Assembly: GCA_020845755.1 (NCBI GenBank)
Contig: JADLFE010000046.1
Coordinates: 1-64,000, forward strand
Direction of reading: 5' to 3'
Length of the DNA stretch: 64,000 nucleotides
Origin: Phycisphaerales bacterium
GTDB lineage: Bacteria; Planctomycetota; Phycisphaerae; Phycisphaerales; UBA1924
Part shown: piece by piece, positions 8,660 through 15,929 of the stretch
Numbering within the stretch: the first letter of the stretch is position 1
Layout of the letters: every line of letters begins with the position of its first letter
Program-made: the position numbers and the translations under genes
The notes under the pieces: model-generated
The model's database searches: none
What the model was told of the DNA's origin: nothing
Seen by the model: the letters and a program-made list of their open reading frames with translations, nothing else

Positions 8660-9327
8660 GCCGCGGCCTTGAGATTCTGCGTGGCGGGCAGAGTGAGTGG
8701 GCGGTAGGCGCGCCGGTGGAAGAAGAAACCGACGATGATGAGCGCACCGCTGGCGACGGCGAGCCAGTAACCGTTGCCGAGTTCGGCGTAGGTTTTGAAC
8801 TGCCCGATGCCGCCCTCGCCGAGCACGGTTGGTACGAAGGGCTTGACGGAGTTTGACAGCGGCGCGTGTGGATCGAGGTTGAGCCCGAAGTGTCTCATCC
8901 AGAAGTAGAGATCGATGAGAAACCCGACGGGGAAGCCGATGACGGGAATGGCCAGGAGCACGGCCCACTTGCTGTGGATGAAGGCCGCGACCTCGACCAT
9001 GAGCACCATGGCGATCATGAGGTAGACCGAGGCGGAGCGTTCGAACGCGGCGGCTTCGCCGAGCGGGCGCATGCCGATGTAGTGGTTGAGCCCGTCGATT
9101 TCCTTGACGTCCTCGGTGAGGTTGTTGACATATGCGGTGAGGAACAGCCCGTTTGGATACTGCGGCGCTTCGAGTTCCATGTGCCAATAGGGGAAGAAGA
9201 TGGAGACCAGGAGGAGGATGCGTGCGACCATGAAGGTGACGGTGGGGGTGAGGTATCGTGCACGATTGGTGCGGAGTTCCTCGTCGGGGATGCGGGGGCC
9301 GATGAGACGGGAAAGGAATGCGGACAT
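8656..9327 (-). CDS. nosB: NosB-like polytopic membrane protein of clade II nos clusters
   Basis: A 223-residue membrane protein between nosZ and nosD. Four or five hydrophobic helices are visible. A loop after the first helix carries YPNGLFLTAYVNNLTEDVKEIDGLNHYIGM, too long to be chance loop sequence in a membrane protein of this size and typical of the gene at this position in clade II clusters. Its role is unproven; involvement in electron transfer to NosZ or in assembly has been proposed for NosB. The start at 9327 has a strong GGAGGT ribosome site. Assignment rests on position plus topology. Confidence 0.65.
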   Translation of the reverse strand: MSAFLSRLIGPRIPDEELRTNRARYLTPTVTFMVARILLLVSIFFPYWHMELEAPQYPNGLFLTAYVNNLTEDVKEIDGLNHYIGMRPLGEAAAFERSASVYLMIAMVLMVEVAAFIHSKWAVLLAIPVIGFPVGFLIDLYFWMRHFGLNLDPHAPLSNSVKPFVPTVLGEGGIGQFKTYAELGNGYWLAVASGALIIVGFFFHRRAYRPLTLPATQNLKAAA

Positions 9328-9365
9328 GTCGGACCTCCGTTGAGGAATCAGGTTGTCAGGACAAA

Positions 9366-9395
9366 GTGCCGGGCGAACTTTCGCCCGCACGGCAC
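9366..9395 (-). promoter_or_regulatory. stable hairpin between nosZ and nosB
   Basis: Minus-strand RNA after the nosZ stop can fold GGGCGA with TCGCCC (loop AAGT), extended across a 4-base bulge by GTGCC with GGCAC. The hairpin is followed by TTTG. The T-run is too short for a full terminator, so it more likely stabilises the nosZ mRNA end or partly attenuates the downstream genes. Confidence 0.5.
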
Positions 9396-9409
9396 GCACA
9401 CGAGGAGGC

Positions 9410-11518
9410 TTACTTGGCGCTGGCGGTCGTCGCGGGCTTGGTGTCGCTCGCGTCGGCCTTGGGCGCGGCTTTGGGCTTGATGTGGAGGTATCCCATCATC
9501 TCAAGGTGGAGGGCCGAGCAGAATTCGGTGCAGTAGAAGGGATAAGTGCCGGGCTTGTCGGCGGTGAACTCAAACTCGGCGAACTCGCCGGGCTCGAGGG
9601 AGAGGTTGATGTTGTAGCCGCCGATGCAGAAGCCATGCGTGGCGTCCTTGGTCTGCTCCGTCGAGGTGATGCGCCAGGTGACGTGGTCGCCCTCTTCGAG
9701 CATGACGTGCTCGGGGGTAAAGTGGCTGCGGATGGCGGTCATGTTGACGGTGACTGTGCTCCCGTCACGCACGACGCCTTCCTTGCCCTTCTGGGGCGAG
9801 TGTGGATCGAGCGCCTGGGTGTGCGGGTTCCAGCCGATCTCTGGGTAGATATCCCAACTCTTGAGTTTGTCGGCTTTGATCATCTGGCAGTAGTGGGGCT
9901 CGCCGACGCCGATGGGCGCGTCGAAAATAACGGGCATCGTGGTCCCTGGGCTTGTGATATCCAGGAGTTGGAAGTTTTGCGGGAGAAGCGGGCCGGTGGT
10001 GAGGAACCGATCGACCGACCACTTTGACATGGAGATCAGGTAGTTTCCGTCAGGGCTGACGGTGTCGCCCTCGGCGGCGCAGAGGTGACCGATGTTGTAC
10101 TGGACGGGGGTCTTCTGGACGAGTTTCCAGGGCTCGTCGGCGTTCTTGCTGTCGTATTCGCCGCCGAGCGACCAGCGGGCGACGGCGGAGTCGAGAAAGA
10201 GCGATGTGTAGGCGTAGCCCTTGTCGTCGAACTGCGTGTGCAGGGGCCCGAGTCCGAGTTCGACCTGGGCTTCCTTCACCGCGTCAAAGTCGAGGATCGG
10301 GATGCCGTAATCGTCCTTGCCGCTGAACTTCTTGTCGGCGATGGCCTTCTTGACCTTCTCGATGGAGTAGACGGTGACGTGCGGATCGAGTTTGCCGGCG
10401 ACGACCATGTACTGGCCGTTCGGCGTGACGTCCACGCCGTGCGGGCTCTTGGGTTCCGGGGCGAAGTAGAGAATGCCCTCGGCGGCCGAGGTGTCCATGG
10501 TGATGACGGAGAAGCCGTTGATCTTCTTGGCCTTGCCGTCCTTGAAGACCTTTTCGGCCTTCTTCCAGTCGACGATGTGGAGGTAGTCGGTGTCGCGCTG
10601 GCTGGCGCCGGCCTCGAAGGGGGGCTTGCCGCTCTCGATACCACCGGTCGCCATCTCGGTGTTGAACGAGTTGACGAAGAAGAAGCCGTCGCTGGCGAGT
10701 TTGCCGGCGTCGGCGAGGTCCTGCCAGTAAGGCGGGAGTTCGAGCGCGAAGGACTGCGATTCGTCGATGCGTCCCTTGGCGCGATCGAACTTCCACATGG
10801 TGACCATGCCTCGATAGGACTTCTTGTAGTCCTCGGGGGTGGCGTAGCCGTAACCGAGCACGGTGGCGTATTGGCCGCCTTCGATGACGTAGTCGGTGTT
10901 GGGGGTGACGAACGCGGCGCCGTGGTCGCTGACGGTGAGCGGGTTCTTGACGATCTGCTTGGTTTCCCAGTCGCGGAGGTCGATGACGCCCAGGCGGGCG
11001 TTGGCCTTGTCGCCGATGAACAGGAACTGACCGTCGTACTCGCCGCCGGATTCGGACAGCGCCGGGTGATGGGTGTCGCCCCACTCAACGGGCTTGCCGT
11101 TGATCTTGAGGCGTTCGCGAACGGCGTCGTTGTCGCCCGCGAAGCCGTAACCCTGCCAGGATTCGGGAGTGAAGACCGAGATGGAGCGAAGGAGACGCAT
11201 CGACGGCACGCCGATGGCGAAGACCTGGCCGCTCTGCCCGCCGGACGAGAAGAGGACATAGTCGTCGTGTCTGCCGCTGGGCAAATAGGTCTTGGCGGCG
11301 GCGACGAGATCGTCGACCGAGAGTTTGCGCGAATTGGCGAGTTTGGTGAGGTCGGCGACCTGCGCGGGCGTGAGTTCGATCGGCTTGGCATCCTCGGTGC
11401 GCCGGCGGCGGCGTGTCGTGTCCTGTCCGAGAGCGTCGCCCGCGATCATGGTCAACACAACCCCCGCGGCGAGCGCCACGTGGAGGCGAGAGGTATGAGC
11501 ACGAGGTTTGCGGGTCAT
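9410..11518 (-). CDS. nosZ: nitrous oxide reductase, clade II (Sec-dependent)
   Basis: A 702-residue periplasmic copper enzyme that reduces N2O to N2. The N-terminal beta-propeller holds the seven candidate CuZ histidines in family spacing: His150 and His151 (GDTHHP), His199, His360, His427, His478 and His541. The C-terminal cupredoxin domain has the CuA set His628 (THGF), Cys663, Cys667, His671 and Met674 in FYCTEFCSALHLEMMGY. The signal peptide lacks a twin-arginine motif and looks like a Sec signal ending GDALG, which together with the nosB-like neighbour marks the atypical clade II. An AGGAAG ribosome site precedes the ATG. Confidence 0.97.
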   Translation of the reverse strand: MTRKPRAHTSRLHVALAAGVVLTMIAGDALGQDTTRRRRRTEDAKPIELTPAQVADLTKLANSRKLSVDDLVAAAKTYLPSGRHDDYVLFSSGGQSGQVFAIGVPSMRLLRSISVFTPESWQGYGFAGDNDAVRERLKINGKPVEWGDTHHPALSESGGEYDGQFLFIGDKANARLGVIDLRDWETKQIVKNPLTVSDHGAAFVTPNTDYVIEGGQYATVLGYGYATPEDYKKSYRGMVTMWKFDRAKGRIDESQSFALELPPYWQDLADAGKLASDGFFFVNSFNTEMATGGIESGKPPFEAGASQRDTDYLHIVDWKKAEKVFKDGKAKKINGFSVITMDTSAAEGILYFAPEPKSPHGVDVTPNGQYMVVAGKLDPHVTVYSIEKVKKAIADKKFSGKDDYGIPILDFDAVKEAQVELGLGPLHTQFDDKGYAYTSLFLDSAVARWSLGGEYDSKNADEPWKLVQKTPVQYNIGHLCAAEGDTVSPDGNYLISMSKWSVDRFLTTGPLLPQNFQLLDITSPGTTMPVIFDAPIGVGEPHYCQMIKADKLKSWDIYPEIGWNPHTQALDPHSPQKGKEGVVRDGSTVTVNMTAIRSHFTPEHVMLEEGDHVTWRITSTEQTKDATHGFCIGGYNINLSLEPGEFAEFEFTADKPGTYPFYCTEFCSALHLEMMGYLHIKPKAAPKADASDTKPATTASAK

Positions 11519-11581
11519 GGGACTTCCTTTCTCGAGAAATGGAAACGGTCCCGGCGAGCCGCGCCGGGCCCGTGTTGCGCC

Positions 11582-12460
11582 TTACTTGCCTTGTGACTCG
11601 GACTTGGCGAGGAAGCGGAGATAGGAGATGATGTCGAGGACGTCGTCGTCGGAGAGCGCCGGGTTGCCGCCCTTGGGTGGCATGTCGACCTTCGTCGTGT
11701 TCAGCGGGTCGCCGGGGGGGCGGCCCTTCTTGACGAACGCCAGCGCGTCGTCGTCTGACATGGTGGCGAGGAAGTCTGACTTGACGAGGTCTTTGCCGAG
11801 GCCGGGCATTCCGTGTGCGTCCTTGCCATGGCACGAAACGCACGAATTGGCGAAGAGTTTCTGTCCGCTGGCGATGTACTTGGCTTCCTCGGGGTCGAGG
11901 TCCTTGGGGATCTCGGCCACGGCCACGGCGGTGTCGGCGGGTGGCGCATACGCGGGGAGTGCGGGCATGCGTCTGGGGTCCTGCAGGCCACGCATGTACG
12001 CGATCACGCCGCGGAGTTCGGCTGGTGACATCGACGAACGCCCACCGAAGGGAGGCATGGGGATTCGCGTCGTGTTCATGGGGTCCGTCGCGGGCCGGCC
12101 GTTCCTGATGAACGACTCCATCTCCACGTCGGTCTGCGATGCGAGAAAGTCGCTCCTGACGATGCTCTTGCCGAGGTTGGGCACGCCCGCTCCATCAGAT
12201 CTGTGACAGGCGGCGCACGTGGTGAGGAAGATCTCGCGGCCGGCGAGGGCGTCGTCGATCGCGACCGGCGGGAGGGGTGTGCCTGTGAGCACGATCTCGT
12301 GCGCCGGACGCGGCGGTTCTGCGGTTGCCGCACGCCAGATCGGGTAGGCGAAGGGCGCGACGATCGCCAATGCAATGAGTGCGCTCTTGGCGAATTCTGA
12401 GGCGTTCGAAGCGAGGATTGGGACAGATGGGGCCGGAGTCTGAGATGTATTCTGTGCCAT
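11582..12460 (-). CDS. membrane-anchored diheme cytochrome c
   Basis: A 292-residue protein with an N-terminal membrane helix (SALIALAIVAPFAYPIW) and two class I cytochrome c domains. The heme motifs are CAACH and CVSCH, each followed by an axial-ligand segment (IPMPPFGG and VDMPPKGG). It is the first gene of the nos operon and probably passes electrons from the quinol/bc-complex side to NosZ, as cytochromes encoded in other clade II clusters are thought to do. The start at 12460 is preceded by GAGGG. An upstream in-frame start is possible but lacks a ribosome site. Confidence 0.88.
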   Translation of the reverse strand: MAQNTSQTPAPSVPILASNASEFAKSALIALAIVAPFAYPIWRAATAEPPRPAHEIVLTGTPLPPVAIDDALAGREIFLTTCAACHRSDGAGVPNLGKSIVRSDFLASQTDVEMESFIRNGRPATDPMNTTRIPMPPFGGRSSMSPAELRGVIAYMRGLQDPRRMPALPAYAPPADTAVAVAEIPKDLDPEEAKYIASGQKLFANSCVSCHGKDAHGMPGLGKDLVKSDFLATMSDDDALAFVKKGRPPGDPLNTTKVDMPPKGGNPALSDDDVLDIISYLRFLAKSESQGK

Positions 12461-12481
12461 GGTGCCCTCGTGTGAAATGCA

Positions 12482-12503
12482 CGATATCCGTACAAAGATA
12501 TCG
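12482..12503. promoter_or_regulatory. inverted repeat 1 in the nos promoter
   Basis: A perfect 7-base inverted repeat, CGATATC and GATATCG, separated by 8 bases. It covers the -10 region of the predicted operon promoter and therefore looks like a repressor site. The cognate regulator is unknown; the Rrf2 protein encoded in the operon is the obvious candidate. Confidence 0.5.
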
Positions 12504-12524
12504 AACATCAGGCACTCAAGTCAA
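12495..12524 (-). promoter_or_regulatory. predicted promoter of the cytochrome c-nosZ operon
   Basis: On the minus strand TTGACT (12524-12519) and TATCTT (12500-12495) are spaced by 18 bases, a good sigma-70-like match. Transcription would start near 12488, 28 bases before the cytochrome start codon. Confidence 0.5.
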
Positions 12525-12529
12525 TCTGT

Positions 12530-12553
12530 ATTGTTGATTTTTCAGTCAACAAT
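12530..12553. promoter_or_regulatory. inverted repeat 2 upstream of the nos promoter
   Basis: A perfect 8-base inverted repeat, ATTGTTGA and TCAACAAT, separated by 8 bases and centred near -53 relative to the predicted start. It resembles an activator position. The half-sites recall FNR/DNR boxes, but their spacing is 2 bases too wide for TTGAT-N4-ATCAA. Confidence 0.5.
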
Positions 12554-12606
12554 CGTTAAATGCATGTATATCAGACGTTTATGGAATTAGATGGTGCCGA
12601 TGCGGG

Positions 12607-14388
12607 CTATTTGCCCTTCAAAGCAGCCAAGCAGGCTTCAGGATCGGTCCAGAAGTCTTTGGCGCAGTTAGGGCAGCAGAACCCGACCACCTTGCCGTCA
12701 TAAAGGACGAGGTACTTTGGATTGATGGGGTTTCCGGTCACAGGGCAGACCTTGTTGATTGGTTCCAACGAGGCGGGCGCGGCGATGGACACAGCCGGGA
12801 GCGGCGCATCGCTCGAGAATTTCAGCGGGTCTTCCGTGCCGAGGTTCTGTGTGACAAGTCGATCACCCGCATCAACATCGAGATCGGGGCGATCGGTGCG
12901 AAGTTTGGCGATCGATTGGGCGCTGACGCCGGCGTTCCAGAGGTAGACATGTGTGAGGCTTGTCATGCCGCAGAGGGCGGGCGCGATATCGTCGCACAAT
13001 TTGGTCTGCGCGAGGATGAGTTCTTGGAGCGATGATGATTTGGCCAAGGTATTGATCGCGGCGGGCGTGATCGGTGTGGCGCGAAGGTCAAGTCGTCGCA
13101 GACGCGGCATGGTCGCGAGCAAGTCCGCGATCTTGTCAGTGACTTTGGTGCGGCCGAGCGATACGTCAGCAAGGTTGTCTTTGATGGGCAAGAGAAGTTT
13201 GGCGGCCATGGCGTCGTCGACTGTCGGCGCGATCGCGTTGAAACTGACGACCAGGAGCGTGGAATCGGCCGCGAGCGGCTCGACGTGAACCAGCGAGGAT
13301 CGGATCGCGGCGATTGCTTCTGCGCTGGCGGGCGTGGGACCGGCTGGATTGCTCGGGGCGGCCTCGGTCGCCTTGGCTTCGGTCGCGTTCACAGGCTTTG
13401 TAGTGGCGGCTACGTTGGTTGTCGCCTTGCTATCGGCGGGCTTGGATTCAGGCGTCGCTGTTTCCGATGCGGCGATGTTCGCGTGATCCGGGGCAGCCGC
13501 GGTGCTCGTGGTTGACGACGGCATGGGCGCTCCGGCCTTGATCCACGCCTCGATTGCAGCGATCTGAGCATCGGTCGGCTGCGGCTTGCCTTTGGGCGGC
13601 ATGTGATCCTTGTGCGGCACGGGCAGGCGGATGCGGATGAGCATCTCGCTGTCGTCGGGGTGTCCTGGCTCGAGGGCCGACCCGCTGTCGCCGCCAAGAA
13701 GGATCGCGTCTGGCGTGTGGAGCGACAGGCCGCCCTTCATCTTGCTGGCGCTGTGGCATTTCACGCAGACGTCATTGAAGATCGGCGCGATTTCCTTGGT
13801 GTAGATATCCGAGCCGTCGGTCGGCACCAAGGGCGATGTTCCGATTGCATTGCCCGTGAGCGCTGCGGTCGACACCTTGGCGGCGGGTGACTCGCGCATG
13901 GGCTGCGAAGGATTATCCGCCGCTGCTTCGATCGTCGTGTCGTGCTTGGTATCGGCCATGCCCTTATTGGCGAGCGGTTCGAGCAGGAAGTCCTCGCCGT
14001 GGGTCATCGACGCGCCGAAATGTCCGGTGGGCACGAGAACCAGGAGCGTGAGCACGAGCAGGCCGCGGCGTGGCGAGGCGTGGGCCTTGAAGTGTGAACT
14101 GATGGCGAGCAGGAGGGAGAGCACGGCGGTGGCGATGCCGAGATTGAAGTGGCGATCGACGATCGTCTGGTCGTAGCCGCCTTCACGTGCGAGAACCCAG
14201 CCGCTGACGACCGAGACGATCGCGGCGAGCGAGGTGAGCCATGCCAGCCCGGTGAAGACGCGTCGGACGGACTCATCGGATCGCTTCAGGCTGAGCATCT
14301 CAATGATCGCCATCGCGCCGAGCATGCCGATCGGCGCGTGAAGAACGAGAGGGTGGAATCGGCCGAAGATCTGGATCAATTCCTGCAC
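12607..14388 (-). CDS. DUF2231 membrane / cytochrome c / leucine-rich / YHS-like metal-binding fusion protein
   Basis: A 593-residue multi-domain protein with a GTG start preceded by GGAGGT. Residues 1-125 form four membrane helices of the DUF2231 type. Residues 190-290 are a planctomycete-type cytochrome c domain with heme motif CVKCH (208-212) and distal MPPKGKPQP. A low-complexity Ala/Thr/Lys linker follows. Residues 370-510 hold leucine-rich repeat-like units (LRRLDLRATPITPAAINTLA). The last 45 residues are a YHS/TRASH-like metal module, CPVTGNPINPKYLVLYDG followed by CCPNC. It lies just upstream of the nos operon on the same strand. A redox or metal-sensing membrane role is inference. 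Confidence 0.8.
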   Translation of the reverse strand: MQELIQIFGRFHPLVLHAPIGMLGAMAIIEMLSLKRSDESVRRVFTGLAWLTSLAAIVSVVSGWVLAREGGYDQTIVDRHFNLGIATAVLSLLLAISSHFKAHASPRRGLLVLTLLVLVPTGHFGASMTHGEDFLLEPLANKGMADTKHDTTIEAAADNPSQPMRESPAAKVSTAALTGNAIGTSPLVPTDGSDIYTKEIAPIFNDVCVKCHSASKMKGGLSLHTPDAILLGGDSGSALEPGHPDDSEMLIRIRLPVPHKDHMPPKGKPQPTDAQIAAIEAWIKAGAPMPSSTTSTAAAPDHANIAASETATPESKPADSKATTNVAATTKPVNATEAKATEAAPSNPAGPTPASAEAIAAIRSSLVHVEPLAADSTLLVVSFNAIAPTVDDAMAAKLLLPIKDNLADVSLGRTKVTDKIADLLATMPRLRRLDLRATPITPAAINTLAKSSSLQELILAQTKLCDDIAPALCGMTSLTHVYLWNAGVSAQSIAKLRTDRPDLDVDAGDRLVTQNLGTEDPLKFSSDAPLPAVSIAAPASLEPINKVCPVTGNPINPKYLVLYDGKVVGFCCPNCAKDFWTDPEACLAALKGK

Positions 14389-14436
14389 GGGAATACCTCC
14401 GCGTTGCGCGAGGCCAAAGGCGAAGCAATCGGCGGG

Positions 14437-15909
14437 TCAGATGATGATGGGCTTGATGAGTTTTCCGGAAACGTCGGTGAGGCGGTAATCGCGCCCCTGG
14501 TGTCGGTAGGTGAGTTGTTCGTGGTTCATGCCCAGGAGGTGAAGGAGTGTGGCGTGCAGATCGTGCACGTCGACGGGATTTTCGAGGATGTTGTAGCAGT
14601 ATTCGTCGGTCTTGCCGTAGGAGATACCCGGCTTGACACCACCGCCTGCGAGCCAGATGGTGAAGCAGCGGGGATGGTGATCGCGCCCGTAGTTTTCGGT
14701 GGTGAGCGTGCCCTGGCTGTAGACGGTTCGCCCGAACTCGCCGGACCAGATGACGAGCGTCTCATCGAGCAGGCCGCGGCGGCGCAGGTCCTTGATCAGC
14801 GCGGCCTGTGGCTGATCGACGGCGCCGGTCTGGGCCTTGATCTCGCTGGGCAGATTCCCGTGCTGGTCCCAGCCGCGCATGTAGAGTTGGATGAAGCGCA
14901 CGCCGCGTTCAGCGAGGCGGCGTGCGAGCAGGCAGTTGGCGGCGAACGAGCCGGGCTTCTTCACATCCGGCCCGTACATGTCGAGCGTTTCCTGGTCTTC
15001 GCTGGCAAGGTCGGTCAATTCGGGCACCGACATCTGCATGCGATAGGCCATCTCGGCCTGAGCCACCCGCGTCTGAATCTCGGGGTCGAGCGTGCGTTCA
15101 AACTCGGTCTGGTTGAGTTTCGAGACCAAATCCAGCATGGCGCGCCGGTCGTCGCGCTTCATGCCGTCGGGGTCTTTCAGATAGAGCACGGGCTCGCTAC
15201 CAGAGCGGAGGCGGCAACCCTGGTGCTCGCTGGGCAGGAAGCCCGAGCCCCAGAAGCGGGCGGAGAGCGCCTGCATGTTTCCGATGCCCTGCGTGATTAG
15301 AACGACGAAGTCGGGCAAGTTGGCGTTGGAACTGCCGAGGCCATAGCTGACCCACGAGCCGAACGACGGGCGGCCGGGCTGCTGCGTGCCGGTCTGGAAA
15401 AAAGTGATGCCGGGCTCGTGGTTGATGGCCTCGGTGTGCATCGAATGGATGAAGCAGATTTCGTGGGCGACCGAGGCGGTGTGGGGGAGGAGTTCGCTGA
15501 GCCACACGCCATCTTCGTTGTTCTTGTACTTGGAGAAGCGGAAGATAGACGGCGCGACGGGGAAGCGGGTTTGCCCGCTGGTCATGCCGGTGAGGCGCTG
15601 TCCGTTGCGGATCGAATCGGGCAGGTCTTGATTGAATCGCTGGCGGAGCGTTGGCTTGTAGTCGTAGAGATCGAGTTGGCTGGGCGCGCCCTCCATGTGC
15701 ATGTAGATCACACGCTTGGCCTTTGGCGCAAAGTGCGGCCCGCGCGGAAGCACGAGGCGAGGCTGATCGCCTGATGCGCCCGCGGCGCGGGTGAGCATGG
15801 ACGTCAGCGCGGCCGCGCCCATCGCGGAACTCATGGTGCGACCGACCTTGCCAAAGAACCGGCGGCGGGTCAGGTTGAGCAGGTGCTCTTCGAGCGGATC
15901 AAAGGCCAT
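14437..15909 (-). CDS. DUF1501 family protein with Tat signal
   Basis: A 490-residue member of the DUF1501 (sulfatase-fold-like) family, common in planctomycetes. The N-terminus carries a twin-arginine signal (NLTRRRFFGKVG), indicating export of a folded protein. Family landmarks are KRVIYMHMEGAPSQLDLYD, the HEPGITFFQTG stretch, the GWDQHGNLP segment, VIWSGEFGRTVYSQG and GRDHHPRCFTIWLAGGGVKPG. It sits 20 bases after the large DUF1549/DUF1553 gene; the two families are usually paired and their biochemical role is not established. The start at 15909 places the Tat motif correctly and has GGGG upstream. Confidence 0.88.
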   Translation of the reverse strand: MAFDPLEEHLLNLTRRRFFGKVGRTMSSAMGAAALTSMLTRAAGASGDQPRLVLPRGPHFAPKAKRVIYMHMEGAPSQLDLYDYKPTLRQRFNQDLPDSIRNGQRLTGMTSGQTRFPVAPSIFRFSKYKNNEDGVWLSELLPHTASVAHEICFIHSMHTEAINHEPGITFFQTGTQQPGRPSFGSWVSYGLGSSNANLPDFVVLITQGIGNMQALSARFWGSGFLPSEHQGCRLRSGSEPVLYLKDPDGMKRDDRRAMLDLVSKLNQTEFERTLDPEIQTRVAQAEMAYRMQMSVPELTDLASEDQETLDMYGPDVKKPGSFAANCLLARRLAERGVRFIQLYMRGWDQHGNLPSEIKAQTGAVDQPQAALIKDLRRRGLLDETLVIWSGEFGRTVYSQGTLTTENYGRDHHPRCFTIWLAGGGVKPGISYGKTDEYCYNILENPVDVHDLHATLLHLLGMNHEQLTYRHQGRDYRLTDVSGKLIKPIII

Positions 15910-15929
15910 ACGAATCCCCTGGTGATGAT

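Noticed and set aside
8660-9187. An upstream extension of nosD to 9187
   Set aside because: The extra 176 residues are Arg/His-rich shadow sequence of the nosB-like gene; the signal peptide and the 4-base overlap support the start at 8659.
10085-11596. A 503-codon open frame on the plus strand opposite nosZ
   Set aside because: It is the mirror of a strongly conserved gene, with Val/Asp/Gly/Glu-rich composition, no ribosome site and no recognisable domain. Long antisense frames are common at this GC content.
12530-12553. FNR/DNR box in the nos promoter
   Set aside because: The half-sites are similar, but the inner spacing (TTGA-N8-TCAA) is 2 bases wider than the FNR consensus, so I report it only as an inverted repeat.
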